NCBI RefSeq assembly: GCF_910592395.1
Contig: NC_088316.1
Span: 6,140,001-6,204,000 of the forward strand
Origin: Lineus longissimus
Lineage: Eukaryota > Nemertea > Pilidiophora > Heteronemertea > Lineidae
Reading direction: 5' to 3'
Length of the DNA stretch: 64,000 nt
The translations under genes and the position numbers were made by a program. Numbering within the stretch: position 1 is the stretch's first letter; the number at the start of each line of letters is the position of its first letter. Positions 41,788-53,568 of this stretch are shown here, in pieces. The notes beneath the pieces were generated by a model that searched no databases, was not told where the DNA came from, and was given only the letters and a program-made list of their open reading frames with translations.

Positions 41788-43347
41788 CTCTAGTCTCAAC
41801 TTTTTATGGTGGGTTTGCAATATGCAGGCCATTCCCCTTCACAAACTACGTAGAGCATGGTTACTCACCGCTTTTGTGATGAAACGGCCAATCAGATGGC
41901 GGAGCAATTCCGAAGTGTGCTATGGTCAATTTCGCGGTTATGCTAAACACTCAGGCAGTTTGTTGAATCGCTCCTATGAAAGAGATCTGACCTATGAGCA
42001 GTTCCGAAGTTCCAGTGTCAATGGTATTTCCAAAATTGGGTCTGGGGTGGTTTTTTGAATTGTTTGTTGTCAACATTGTGAGCAATGCCTGTGCCTGTGG
42101 TGCCATGAGTCACCAGGTTATCGAAAATGGATTCGAGGCAGCTTGACGCCAAGGCCAGGTCGAGGCTGGACCACTTCCACAACTTGACGAAGAACATGCA
42201 GATGGAATTGAGTTCATGGCCATGCTAGATGATGAAGTGGATCAGGCCTATAGTGCTCTGCAGGATGCGAGAGAACACGGACTGTGTCTTTGTACTGTCT
42301 GTGTCAACATTAGTTGTCCACCATAAATCACCTTCGTGGCACTTATTTACCCAACAAATCTCTAAAAACTTCCCCATAATAATCTCTGATTTTTAAACCT
42401 GCATTCAGTGGTATTTCAACAGAACTACCATGTTTTGCTGCAATGAAATGCAGAAAAATACTACTGAATGCAGGTTTCCCAAATCTGAATTTGATTTTGT
42501 GGAAGTTTTTAGATAAGAATTTGATGGGTAAATAAGCGCCATGAAGCCGATTTATGGTGGGTAACTAATTTTGACCCAGACAGAAGCCTGAATATCTAAG
42601 CAGATCCATGACGTCGACTTATGTCATGACGTCAGTCACATTGGCAAGAGGAAAAACCATTGTTGTTTTCGGCCGTTATACAATATCGTCGCTGCATGTG
42701 CTTACTGTGTACATTACCGAGTGACGTACTGCACATCTTAGCAATCTATCGGTAATAAGGTTCACGTTGGCTTTTGTCCTTAGCGACGTTTGACGTGTTT
42801 AGAAAAAAATGGCCTGTGTTGAAACGTGTAAACAGGTTCCCCAATCATCCCCCTGGATCTATCTATCTATCTCATTTCTTGTTTACCTCGATGCGAAAAG
42901 TTCTGAATTGAGACTGTAGTCATTTCCTATGTTTAGAGAAAAATGCACCAAACGTTGCAATTTTAAGGAAAATTTAGACACCCAGGCAGTTTATGGTTCA
43001 TACTCAGAATGTAAAATTCGCGCATTTCTTTTGCGACACCCTGCATTATAGCATTACTTTTATTTATCGTAATAGCAGTGTGAAGTAAAACTTTCAATAT
43101 TACAAACTGTATCAATTTCGGTCATACATTGAACATTAAAAGATTGGATGTAATGAACCATAACTTTCCCTGTGGCTCAATCAATTTCACAAGGACCGCG
43201 TCCCATGCCAGCAGTCACACGATTCAAATGTGAATGACAGACGTTCAGCCATTCATATGGTGGAGGTGGTCTTCCATTACAAATCACCACTGTGTAGGCG
43301 GTAGGCCGTGGAGATAATGAACCCACCATAAAAAGCCGAGACTAGAG
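41788..43347. mobile_element. 1.56-kb TIR element of unknown type
   Basis: Ends CTCTAGTCTCAACTTTTTAT and, inverted, CTCTAGTCTCGGCTTTTTAT, continuing GGTGGGTT. TA flanks both sides (41786-41787 and 43348-43349). The interior has a plus-strand frame 41822-42058 and a later acidic stretch reading EFMAMLDDEVDQAYSALQDA near 42210; no transposase motif was recognised. Probably a non-autonomous or decayed Tc1/mariner-type element. Confidence 0.7.
42309..42569. mobile_element. Hairpin MITE inside the 1.56-kb element
   Basis: Arms start ATTAGTTGTCCACCATAAAT and end in its near-complement. The middle also pairs (AACCTGCATTCAGTGGTATT with its complement). It shares CCACCATAAA with the ends of the host element. 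Confidence 0.75.
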
Positions 43348-43705
43348 TATTAACCCTTTGGGTGCCGGCCGCTTATGTTACCCCTGTGCCGAGGCTTTTT
43401 AAGGAAATTATGTTGTAAATAAACACTATAAACCATACATATTTGGCCTTTGGCTAGTGCTGCTAGATGCAGTAGGCCCTGACAGTAAAACAGCATGATT
43501 ACAATCACAGGCCAGCTCCAACCCCCAGACCCTCAGGGCACCTCCCTACGGATATACGTGGAACGTCCAAATCAATGGGAATAACGATAAACCTTGGCAC
43601 ACTACATGTAGATCCATGAAATGTAGATGTAGGTCGAACGTCTATCATGGCACATCAATTTCCAAAAGTGGATGTCCGTCGTACGTCTATAAGACACCCA
43701 AAAGG

Positions 43706-43967
43706 TTAATGGGACAACTTGGGCATGGTATTCACCTGGCCAGGAGGACAGTGACCCTGCTTGCCAGCTGTAGTATCACACTAATGCTGATTTCTAATCA
43801 TGATTTTTGTTTCAAGCAGGTCTATGATTACCCCCCCCCCCCCCCCCCCCCTCCGTTCTAGTGCATTGGTTATCGCAGTTCATTGACTTTTCAATAATCC
43901 ACGGTCCTGCCAGAAGCCATTTTTGAATGGAAAACCAACGTATCTCATGCCCAAGTTGTCCCTTTAG
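43706..43967. mobile_element. TTAA hairpin-end MITE
   Basis: Ends TTAATGGGACAACTTGGGCA and TGCCCAAGTTGTCCCTTTAG are inverted; the right TTAA has mutated to TTAG. The same GGGACAACTT end occurs at 54180. A run of 21 C (43831-43851) lies inside. Confidence 0.8.
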
Positions 43968-44201
43968 AGTGGATGTATAATCCAGCATGTGTTCGCAAGG
44001 ATCACCAAGTGATTAGCACATAATTTTCTAGAACATTTGCAAAAAGTGAAATGGTTTGGTTTTTTCAACAACATATAACATGTAACTTTTAAAAAATCGA
44101 TTTTCTTTTGATGCGACACAATGCTACAGCAGTATTCTGAGAGTCAAAATCATGACTACTTGTTCATGTGCCCTACACTCCTTCCTGATCACTCCGTTCT
44201 G

Positions 44202-44345
44202 AGGCACAGCAGGCTGGTAACCTTTGGGGCAAGGGCATTCTCAGTGCATGCCCCTCGAATGTGGAACTCACTGAGTCACAACCTTAGGGCAGAAACTGAC
44301 TCTCAACATTTTCCGAAAAAGCTTGAAAACTCTTCTCTTTCGAGG
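44202..44345 (+). pseudogene. Non-LTR retrotransposon ORF2 C-terminal remnant
   Basis: Reads RHSRLVTFGARAFSVHAPRM then WNSLSHNLRAETDSQHFPKK. The AFSVHAPRMWNSL phrase is the recurring tail of reverse-transcriptase proteins in animal LINEs (usual form SFSVAAPKLWNSLP). The catalytic part is absent, so this is a dead 5'-truncated copy. Confidence 0.75.
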
Positions 44346-45387
44346 GCATTTTGGAGTGTGAGCGCTCGGAACATTGTATTCAGTGGGAAAGGCGCAATTT
44401 AAAAGATAATTTCATTCACTCAATGGTCGGGCACCGGCAAAAATGACGCACTTTGTTGCTACAGATGTCGTTATGATGTAATATACAATCTAGTGATGTC
44501 ATACCATGTAAATGGCCGCCTTCATGGACCAGTGCAGTTTTTTTCGGCGGAAATGGCCAGTCAAACATAAATGGGCCCATAGTAGCCACATACGACACGA
44601 TATATCCACGCAGAAGTTTCTCGGTCATTTTAAATTCTCACTGTGGTAACAGTATTACGAAGAGCAGTGCAACCTCTGATACTTACTCTTAAACACTTTA
44701 AAACACCTCATCATCCCACTCCTCGCAACGTGTACAGTGCTATACATGCTGGAAGAAGCGTCCATTGATCGTACAAGTATTCTTTCGTAATCGTAGGACA
44801 TGTCAGTACCACTTGAGCACATTTCTGTATCAGCTACACACCAGTGGCAGTACAGGTACACCTGTCCAACCTCAATTACAAAGCTTTGTGGCAATTGGAC
44901 TGTTCTTCCTGTGTGTATAGCACTGTAAACGTCTCACACTTGTCCATAGTATTCACAGCAGAAGAAACCAGTCCAAGCTAGAAAGAGCACAACACTGAAC
45001 ACCATCAGAAAAATTCGAGTCCCTACGTAAGAAATTCTCAATGATACATGTAGTAATACTGACTTTCCATGTGACGGAACACATGAAATATTCAAATACA
45101 CTACAAGGAAACAGCTATGATGTTCATGCTTTAGGTGATGTAATGGATCGATACCAGAAATGTGTCAGTTGGAACTGCCTCGCCCAGAAAACTAGACCAG
45201 CAACCAGAATACAGGAAGGGTTAAAACCGTTGCTTTTTCAGTAAACACTCAGGAGGTCCCGGGTTTCCCAGACTGGTGCCACTACGCAACTCCCATCTCT
45301 CAAAATGTTTGTGTGTGTACTTAAAAAGATTCTGGTTGCCCTTGGTTCTCCAGAAAGGTTTCTGAATAGGCTGGGTAGTAATGTTTG

Positions 45388-45640
45388 TGATTGTAAAGCG
45401 CTCGAAGACAGTATAGTACAGTAGAACCTCCCTATTAAGGACACCATCAGGACTGACAAATGCTGTCCTTCATAGAGAGGTGTCCTGATTAGAGAGGTCA
45501 AATTGAATGAAAAAAGAAATTTGGGATCAAAACTGGTGTCCTTGATAGAGAGGTTGTCCTAAATAGAGAGGTGTCTGCAAAATGGAGGTTCTACTGTATC
45601 ATACATATAAAGCGCTATATAAATTACATTGTATTACAAG
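45388..45640 (+). mobile_element. LINE-type 3' tail interrupted by a MITE
   Basis: TTGTAAAGCGCTCGAAGAC at the left and AAAGCGCTATATAAATTACA at the right belong to the GTAAAGCGC...GCGCTATATAAAT tail common in animal LINEs. The MITE at 45417-45598 lies between them. Confidence 0.65.
45417..45598. mobile_element. CTCTATTAAGGACA MITE, copy 4 (complete)
   Basis: Ends TACAGTAGAACCTCCCTATT and GGAGGTTCTACTGTA. TA at each edge. Internal GTCCTGATTAGAGAGGTCAA marks the family. Inserted into the LINE-type tail. Confidence 0.88.
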
Positions 45641-46321
45641 ATTTTCAGGAACTCATTATTATTAGAATTTGTGCGGAAGGTAAATGTAGGTCATTTGTCA
45701 GCATGGACTGAAAGTTCATATGTGCTGCCAGATTGCACCAGCACATTATGAATACATGAGTGTTTCTCTGAAGAATGGCAAGCCTAATGCATTTTACAGT
45801 AAGCAATAAAAAAATGGCGATGATGAACTGCACAAAGAATAATATTGTCATGCACGAAATCCAAATCGGTCGATCATTGACTACTGTTCAAGCCTGGGGC
45901 ATATTTTAAACCATTGTCCTCTGTTGGGTGGAGATACATTGTACTCAGCCTCAACATAACCAAGGAAGATGTACAAATTAAATTTGCTCTTTCCTTGGAC
46001 ACATTAGAATTAGATCAACACTCAATATCAAAATTGTACATCTTACAGCACAGGCATTTGTCAAAATACATACTTTCAACTCTCATGCTGAATAGACACA
46101 TTGAAAAAAGTGCTGCAGAATGTACCAAAAAATCCAACCGGCAGTTTCTTGCAAAAAACAGCCAAGTCACATTTTTGCCAAACACCCCGTTGAAATCTCT
46201 GCTACTATTCACGTCAAAGCCTTCTCAAAGTTGCCAAAACATTTACATTCAAGGTGAATTTCCGACAGCATCTATCATGTCAATCATAGAAACACAAAGC
46301 AATCACATGACACCAATTAGA

Positions 46322-46678
46322 TTAGATTCCGCACGTCTCCTGCTCAATCTCCCGTCTCGACGCCTCCATCAATGAGTGACGCTCATTATAGTCCGAATCA
46401 CTAGAACGCGAGCCCTCAGAAACGTCTGGCTCCACAAGAGCAATACAATTACTACTATGGTTACGCGCAGTCCGATCTGTTTCAGTATGGCACTCAATAT
46501 CTGGTGGCTGCAGATGTAACACTTGTACACTATGTCCATTGCATGGGCGCATATCGTGATCGTTGGTGGGAAATATATGCACAGCGGTGTTTTCCACCAG
46601 AGCTGGACTATTGGGGATCTCGATGTCCCCTTGGTTACCACTGTCAGGATTTGCGACACTTTCTTGACTCCCGCTAAT
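46322..46678 (-). CDS. RNF150: RNF150-like last exon: acidic C-terminal tail and stop
   Basis: Starts [20 protein letters not shown] after TTTCAG and ends EIEQETCGI before the stop at 46322. 118 residues, low complexity in parts ([13 protein letters not shown]), probably disordered. Assigned by phase and position; its sequence is not conserved enough to recognise alone. Confidence 0.8.
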   Translation of the reverse strand: MSGSQESVANPDSGNQGDIEIPNSPALVENTAVHIFPTNDHDMRPCNGHSVQVLHLQPPDIECHTETDRTARNHSSNCIALVEPDVSEGSRSSDSDYNERHSLMEASRREIEQETCGI

Positions 46679-49600
46679 CTGAAATTGTCAAGAGGAATAC
46701 TTGTTATATATTCAGGACAAATTCATCCATGCCCTCATGGTCTTGTACTCTTTTTCTATCTCAAATACAAGCTCATGACATTTTAGATACCTGTTTCTGT
46801 TAGTAGTCTACATCAGCCCATTTCAAGCAAACTTATACTTACATGTTCTGTGGCTGTGCATATATTTGTGCTCATGCAGCCAGTAACACATGTGAATTTC
46901 TATCCCAGCCTAACATTATACAGCTATGCATGCTTGGTCAAGTCTCCATCACCAAATCTCCCTTATTGTTCAACATCTCAAGATAATACTTCACAGAGTT
47001 TGAGGTGATGACCCTCTCATGAAGATGTGGCTATGCAGAAATAAACAGGGTCTAGGGTTTTTGCCATGAAAGCCAGGTCAAGTTTTGACAAGCCAACGTT
47101 TCTTTTTCTTCTAACAGCGTATGCTCTGAACTTGGAGGTGTTATTCACCAAGGAGTATTCCTCCACCAAGATGGGATGAGCGTGTTTTTTACGTGTCACT
47201 ATGGTTAAGTGACAATTCGGTTTATTAGCCCAGTGACTCTGTCTTTGGCCAGTACAGGGGGAGAGTCCATGGCAAGCTACACACGTTTCTCACTTGGTGG
47301 AGTCTTGCTTGCCGTGGCATAGACACCAGATTCAAGGAACCTCTGTTTTATGTCTATTTCGAAGGACTGAATTGGAAAACCACTAAAATGCAAACTGCAC
47401 TTTATGACTTTGGGTCTCGAACTAAAACCAATGGACAGAACTGACAAATAGTGTTATGTAGCGGTGGGGACCAACCAATAACGAGTCCTTCTTCAGGTTT
47501 TATCAGCGATTATATTCGGATATATAGTAGCTTGTTGTTACAGGAGCTCTGGCCTCCATGAGGTCCAGCATCTAACTATAAACTCTAAGAGATGGACACT
47601 CGGAAGTTGCAAGGCTGTGTGGGTGTAGGATTTCACCCGTCCATAACATTTTATTAACATGATATCCGAAAGAGGATATCACTACGTAACAATAGTTTGA
47701 CCTCATTCTTCCTCAGGGCGGTGAATCTATGGTTGATTGAGTTTTTTTGGCTACCCTATGTAAAAAAGGTATTAATGAAATGGCCAGGGCCATTGTGCTC
47801 ACCTCATGTGGAGGAAAGATGGATAAAGAGCATGGTATTGTGTCATGTAGTGTTAGGTTTGATGTAGGTCCAAGCAATTACAATTTCCCCAAAATGGCCA
47901 ATTTACAGTACATTCGACCTCTGTGACCTTGAAAAGTAGGTCAAATCAAAGAAGACCCGGGTGACACATTGAATGGTTGTTAGAATTAGATGTACCTATG
48001 ATATAAAATTGGTGCCAATCGGGCAAGTCATTACTAGGTATAATGGCATTTTGAAGAATTTAGGATTTGGCCCCCTCCCTGGAGGCCAAACGGCAAATCA
48101 GATCGCACCAAACTTCAGTACCTGAGATCACCTGACCAAGGGGTACATGTGTACTTAATTTGTGATCAATAGTCATTGCAGTTAAGAAACGTGCCATAGT
48201 TACGGCCTGACGGCGAATTTATGCCATTTGACCTCTGTGACCTTGACAAGAAGGTCAAATTAAAAACCTGTGTGACATATACTGTATGGTGGTTAGATGT
48301 ACCCATGATATCAAATTGGTGGCAATCGGGCAAGAAGTTAAGGAATAATCACATTTTTAAGGTTTTTGGATTTTGCCCCCTGGTGGTCAAGTGGTGAATC
48401 ATATTGGACCAAACTTTGGTCCCTGAGATCACCTGACTAAGGGGTAAATGTGTACCAAATTTGGTATCAATAGTCATTGCAGTTTAGAAACGTGCCATCG
48501 TTACATCCTAACGGCCAATTTACACCATTTGACCTCTGTGACCTTGAAAAGGAGGTCAAATCGAAAACCCGGAGGATATATGATGCACCTTTGCTAGAAG
48601 TACCTACCATATTTTTTTCAAAATTTCCCGACTACTATTAAGGGAGATATTGCATATTTTCACTTTTAACGTTTGGCCCCCTGGTGGCCAAACCATGAAA
48701 CGAATCAGATTGAAACTTAGTCTCCAAGGTGTCATTACATAAGGGTACATGTGTACCAAGTTTCAACTCAATAGCTCTAACAGTTACGAAACGTGCCCTG
48801 CTAACGGACGACGGACGACGACGACGACGACGACGACGGACGACGGACGACGGACGCCACGGTATGGGATAAGCTCACCTCTGCTAAGAGGTGAGCTAAA
48901 AAGGAGGGGGAGACTACCAAACTACATATACTTACATGGAAACCATATGCTTTTAAAATGTCCATTTTACACATTGGACAACTTCGTTGTTCAAGCAGCC
49001 ATGGATCCACACATGATTTGTGGAAAACATGCCTGAAACAGAAAGTGTGGTGAATGAAGGCCATTTCTTATAAACCAGACCAACCTTACATATGTGACCC
49101 GTCACAGCAAAACCAAGTGCATGTCGCTCAAAGCCTGACAGGTTGAGACGGACTGGTTGTGCATTTCCATGTTGTCCGCCTTTTGTGAAATCGGAGAAAG
49201 TCAATTTCTTCCATTATCTCCTGGTATCATTCATGCTCATCTTCTGTCCAACATCCACCTCTTTAAGCCGTGACGGGTCACATATTGTAGCGGCCCAACA
49301 TATCCGCCAGGGGGTGCAGGCACTTGTGTACATTTTCAGCGCACATTTGTAGTTTCGTCTTTTACCAGAAAGCCACAAACGCGTTAAAACGACAAAAAAA
49401 CCCAAAAAACACGTTTCCTGAGATCATCACCACTGTTGTGACGTCAATTACTAGTCATGTTAGCATTAACCGATAGCGATGAAACATGCCAGATAATGAC
49501 GTCATTTGAAATTTTACACAACAATGGATGACATGACGTCTGTTGATCAGCTGTAAGCATTGCCGTTAGGATGATTGCTGCGGTCTTGAAAGGTACACGA

Positions 49601-52600
49601 ACTGCGGCGCCATCTACAGGGTTTTATCAAAAGTTCGCTTCCTATTCCTATTCCTATGGTACCTTCACTGCCTTATCAATTCATATCCCAAAAGTGTAAC
49701 AGAAGGTGACCAGATCTTTGAGATATCACTGCCGAGTTTTACTGGAAACCTCTCTTGAGGTCATAAGCTCTTTGAGTGCCCATCGATTTTTGCAATTGCC
49801 CCTTAAGTGTCCATGAGCGGGAATACACTCAGGAAGCACGTCTGGGGAAATCCCACTTCATTGACGATCGTTAGCAACTGTTTCCCGGCGATTACGAGGA
49901 CATCTACCGTCCTGGTGATGAGCTTACGATATCAAATCGGAAAGTTCTGTCGTAGGCACTTGGAGGATAAGACGAAAAATCAGATTTTTTCGTCAAGGGC
50001 ACTCAAAGAGTTAAGAGGCCCAGGAGACCTTTAATACCCTACATATCCTAGGGTCTAAAAGGCATTTATGTAAAAACATCTCGTTGCGTTTTTAGATCGA
50101 GATTATCATAACAGATATAGAATTCCGAAGATTCACCTATTCAAGTGAACGAAAATTTGGAACAATTCATCTTGGTAATTCTGGATATTGTAAAGCTTAT
50201 ATTTACAACTTTTGGATTCTGCTGAGCCCTTGGGCACAAGACCCTTTCAGTGGTTGTTTGTGACATCTCTTGATGGCTCATTAGCAGCAGATTTTAAATG
50301 ATTCCAAATTTTTGTTCACCAGAATAGGTGAATCTTCAGAATTCTTTAACTGTTATGCTGTTATGCAGAACCCCCTCATTCCTGCCTTGAGAAGGCAGTT
50401 CCAAACAATGGGAGGTTATATCATCAACTGTCCCAATGAGAGTTGGGTCGAGATCACATGAAGGACAATGAGATAAACTTTTGACAGATATCGAGAGTTA
50501 TCAAGTAATAAATTATCTATATTTTAACAAGATACATGTGTATAAGGCAATGCTGAACGGGAGCAAGCCAGATTACTTTCAAAGACAGAATGTTTTCCTG
50601 ATGTTGATACTTACTTGCAGGGCAATATTCTCACCACCTCAGCTTGTTTGTAACCTTCAATACAAACCGCACACTGATCAAAGTCCGACTGCGTCTCCTG
50701 AAAGGTCAAGTATCAAAAGAGCATGAAAGGACGTCAATAAAGGATATGGGCAGGGAAAAAACTCATCTTAATAACGTGAGCTGAAAGAATCCTACATGCC
50801 ATACATCTATCTCCCATCTTCACAAAGATCAACTCTGTATAGTCTTCTGGAGTCAAGATCAAAGCAGGGTTTGACAGATCTGTCAAGAAAGTTCTTGATA
50901 TTCTGGAAGTTTGGGTAAAAAGCAAGTTCATGTATCATGTGTATTGAACCAATTCAGTTAAGTGTCAAGGACCGATTTTTTTCTGTACAAATGTGTCTCT
51001 TTCCGTACACGTAATGATTTAGAAAACCTTATCCAGGCCTCTTTTTGAGTTTCGCCTCTCTACTATCATCTAAATGCAAATTTTGACTATCAAAGAGTAC
51101 AGTGATGCAGAAGGAGTCAGTTTGGTTCGGTCAAGTATTCATTTATTGGTATGTTTCGGAATTTGCTAGATATTGAAATAGAAGTGTTAAGCCAGCGAAG
51201 ACTGAGCCAGTGTTTCATTGGCTTATGCAAATTGGTGGTCTGTTCTGAATCTGGTACTGGTATTGCCGGCTATTTTGATATAAATCGCAGCTGACCTATA
51301 CTCACGAACAAATCACAACATGAAAAGGTACTTCAAAATATACAGTAAAACCATCAAACTTTTGACACTCCTAAATTTTGTATTGCAATTTTTGACAGAA
51401 ATAAAAAAATTCATAACTTTTATTATGGTGGAATGCAAAATTTAACGGAAAGAAAAAATGCTATTCGCCATTTTTATTTTAGAAAATTTTGGCAAAATCT
51501 GCAAAGGATACAACTAATACCCATGAAAATGGAGGTTCACAGTACCAGTACTTTCGTTTTTGCTTGCTGTCATATCTCTAGTTCGGGCTATTTCCTACAC
51601 CACAGAGCCATTCTATAACAGTAAAGAGTAACGCATACACAGCCAACACCAAGTGGTTAACACTGCTGGCTACCACGCAATAGGGCCCGGGTTCGATCCC
51701 GGGGAGAATCCAGGATTGTATTTCTGGATGTACCGGCGTGGCTTTCAAGGAACTAAAACTCCTGGCTCTTCACAACACGTTCATGGGTCTGTCGGGTCTG
51801 TCGGATGAGACTAAAAGCCATGGTCTCCTGTACCTGAGTGTCTATGCCAGGGCAAAAGATCCTACACAGGTGGACAGTAGCCTGTACTAATAGTGGATTC
51901 CATACCTCCGGCAAAAATTCAAATAGGTCTATGAAGCTGGTAATGATATGATATGAACGGTTACTTTTTACCACATATTCAACTATGTCATGAATAAGGT
52001 ACATCAACAATCACGGAACGCCACTATCAAATTAAAAACATAGCATCACAGGGACACACCTGTTTTCCGGTTTTTCATTTTTCAAAGAGCAACCTGACGC
52101 ATGAACACAATCGCTACAATTACGCTGACACGATCTTTCTAAAGATCACAGGCTCATAAGACCACTTTCCTGGCTTTTGAGCATTTCCCACACGTCTGCA
52201 GAAAAAAATACGGCTTTTGCACGCATTTTGTCGAGATGATCGCTCTTGTTGCCATGGCAACTCTCAGAAATGCTCCGTAGTTTGCAGGTATAATCAGGAA
52301 TTCATTGTGACCATTAGAATTGTCCCTTTATGGTTGACGAGTTGGCTGTGGACAAAAATTCAACATTCTTTTTCAACAGTTACTTACAGTACACTGGACA
52401 ATTGTATGTACGTCATGGAAAGAAATCAACACTTGTTAATGTTACGCAACAAAATGTCTCGTGTGTCATTCATATGTCATTATATACAGAACATATACTC
52501 TAGACTCACTGCTCTAACAACGTTTCGGAATATGTAAGCTGCATGTATTAGCCCGGAAAGATATAATGCCTTTTGTCGTTCGAAGGCATTCATCATTGTT

Positions 52601-53568
52601 CAATATAGCCAATAGGAAGGGTGACAATAAATTGTCTTCTTTTTTTCATTTACTGGGACGCAGTCATCATTGACTATTATGCCAAGGGCCTTCGACAAAG
52701 GAGGGGAGTCTTCCAAGCTACTCACATTTTTCAATTGGTGGGGTCTTTAAAACCTGCCCTAGCATAGACACCAGATACAAGGAAACTCGTTTTTAAGTCT
52801 CATTTGAAGGACTGAGAAGAGCCAGGAATTTTAGTTCCTTCAATCCACGCCGGTTCATCCAGAATACAAATCCTGGCTTCTCCGCATGATCGAACCCGGG
52901 CCCTATTGCGTGGTAGCCAACAGTGTTAACCACTAGGCTATGAGGCAACTAACATTTCTGATGGTCATGACATCATGTCCTGTCCTTGGCATTTTTTGTG
53001 TCTATTTCAGAATGACAGGCACATAGACCCTGAGCCAATTCGGTATGAAGGGGCCTTGGCCTGTTCAATGTATTGTACAGGTACAGTACAATTTAAATCA
53101 CACCGTCCAAGATCCAAGCTGGGTCAAAAATTTGATAGTATTTATACCAAAACATTTCATTCATAGCACTGGTTATGTTCTTTTTGCATCACGGTAGGAC
53201 CTCTTAGGAGTGTATCAGATCAGAGGTAAAAAACAAACTCACCTTATCGCCACATTTAATTGTCCGCAGTGGAATTTTCGTGATAGCTTTCTTTGCTGCG
53301 TTGGCTAACCGTCGTGAAAGTCTCTCTTTAGCGTGAGCGTATCGAAACCGCTGTATGTAGTAAAAGACGAGCCACGCTAATGATATGATCATCAGCACGA
53401 TAAACGATATCGAAACAAACAAAACAGAAGTCTTGTTTATGCTTGTAAAATGGTGAGTGGTGTGCGTCCCGACCGTGATATACACCATGACTTTTGTCTT
53501 GTTTTCGACAAGCTGTGCGATTCGTTCGCCGTACTTTTTACTGATGAATATTGAAACGACGTCGTCGA
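46322..53568 (-). CDS. RNF150: RNF150/goliath-type transmembrane RING-H2 E3 ubiquitin ligase (3' four exons)
   Basis: Membrane-bound E3 ligase of the PA-TM-RING class, which ubiquitinates targets at endosomal membranes. Exons: 53568-53243, 50697-50615, 49032-48936, 46678-46322; phases fit throughout, giving 286 readable residues. In order: end of the protease-associated domain ([20 protein letters not shown]), the transmembrane stretch [20 protein letters not shown], a basic juxtamembrane part ending [12 protein letters not shown], and a complete RING-H2 (CAVC, 14 residues, CKHVFHKSC, then CPMC). The C-terminal tail is Ser/Asp-rich. [13 protein letters not shown] and CIEGYK favour RNF150 over RNF130 and RNF149. 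Upstream exons with the signal peptide and most of the PA domain were not found up to 64000. Confidence 0.93.
47255..47375 (-). mobile_element. SINE tail fragment
   Basis: GGCATAGACACCAGATTCAA, TGTCTATTTCGAAGGACTGA and TTGGTGGAGTCTT match the distal part of the tRNA-derived SINE at 52715-52948. The tRNA-like head is absent. Confidence 0.6.
47880..48897 (+). repeat. 306-bp repeat in three tandem units, ending in an ACG ladder and hairpin
   Basis: GACCTCTGTGACCTTGA recurs at about 47918, 48230 and 48530. Each unit also has GATCACCTGAC(C/T)AAGGGGTA and GCAGTTAAGAAACGTGCCAT. The last unit runs into (ACG)n at about 48806-48856, then AGCTCACCTCT and its complement AGAGGTGAGCT form a hairpin before TAAAAA. 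This polar 3' end is typical of a retroposed family widespread in marine invertebrates. Confidence 0.85.
48936..49032 (-). CDS. RNF150: RNF150-like exon: second half of RING-H2
   Basis: Encodes [20 protein letters not shown] then [12 protein letters not shown]: both zinc histidines and the last three cysteines. Acceptor TTTCAG, donor CAT/GTAAGT. A TGTGACCC MITE sits 60 bases upstream. Confidence 0.96.
49093..49282. mobile_element. TGTGACCC MITE, copy 6
   Basis: Ends TGTGACCCGTCACAGC and GCCGTGACGGGTCACA, flanked by TA on both sides. Best-preserved ends in the window. Confidence 0.9.
50107..50357. mobile_element. Hairpin element with about 50-bp arms
   Basis: CATAACAGATATAGAATTC and GAAGATTCACCTATTC on the left pair with GAATAGGTGAATCTTC and AACTGTTATG on the right. 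Lies in the intron between the two RING exons. Confidence 0.7.
50615..50697 (-). CDS. RNF150: RNF150-like exon: first half of RING-H2
   Basis: Encodes [20 protein letters not shown] then VVRILPC, giving the first three zinc cysteines. Donor AA/GTAAGT; the split Lys codon is completed in the next exon. Confidence 0.95.
51637..51885 (+). mobile_element. tRNA-derived SINE, copy 1
   Basis: A-box-like TGGTTAACACTGCTGG and B box GGGTTCGATCCCG about 40 bases apart, as in a tRNA-derived Pol III promoter. The body shares GGCTACCACGCAATAGGGCC and AACTAAAACTCCTGGCTCTT with copy 2. The stem of a functional tRNA is not formed. Confidence 0.85.
52715..52948 (-). mobile_element. tRNA-derived SINE, copy 2
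   Basis: Minus-strand copy of the same family, head near 52948 (CCTAGTGGTTAACACTGTTG), B box GGGTTCGATCAT slightly mutated, distal part GTGTCTATGCTAGGGCAGG. Its insertion opposite to copy 1 makes a 1.3-kb inverted pair within one intron. Confidence 0.83.
53243..53568 (-). CDS. RNF150: RNF150-like exon: end of PA domain and transmembrane helix
   Basis: Acceptor TTTTCAG, donor AAG/GTGAGT. Encodes 108 full codons, from [16 protein letters not shown] through the single membrane helix to the juxtamembrane basic segment [17 protein letters not shown]. Confidence 0.95.

Larger units (their letters stand above)
46679..48935 (-). other. Intron between the RING exon and the last exon
   Basis: Carries a SINE fragment (47255-47375) and the 306-bp tandem repeat (47880-48897). 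The rest is unassigned. Confidence 0.6.

Noticed and set aside
43831-43851. Poly-C runs here and at 4484 and 12990
   Set aside because: Simple homopolymers, possibly with sequencing length error; no structure around them beyond the host MITE.
45914-46375. 153-residue plus-strand frame next to the RNF150-like stop
   Set aside because: Overlaps the last exon antisense, no family features and ordinary composition.
51637-51720. Functional tRNA gene
   Set aside because: A and B boxes exist, but the acceptor and anticodon stems do not form and the family is repeated with a SINE body.
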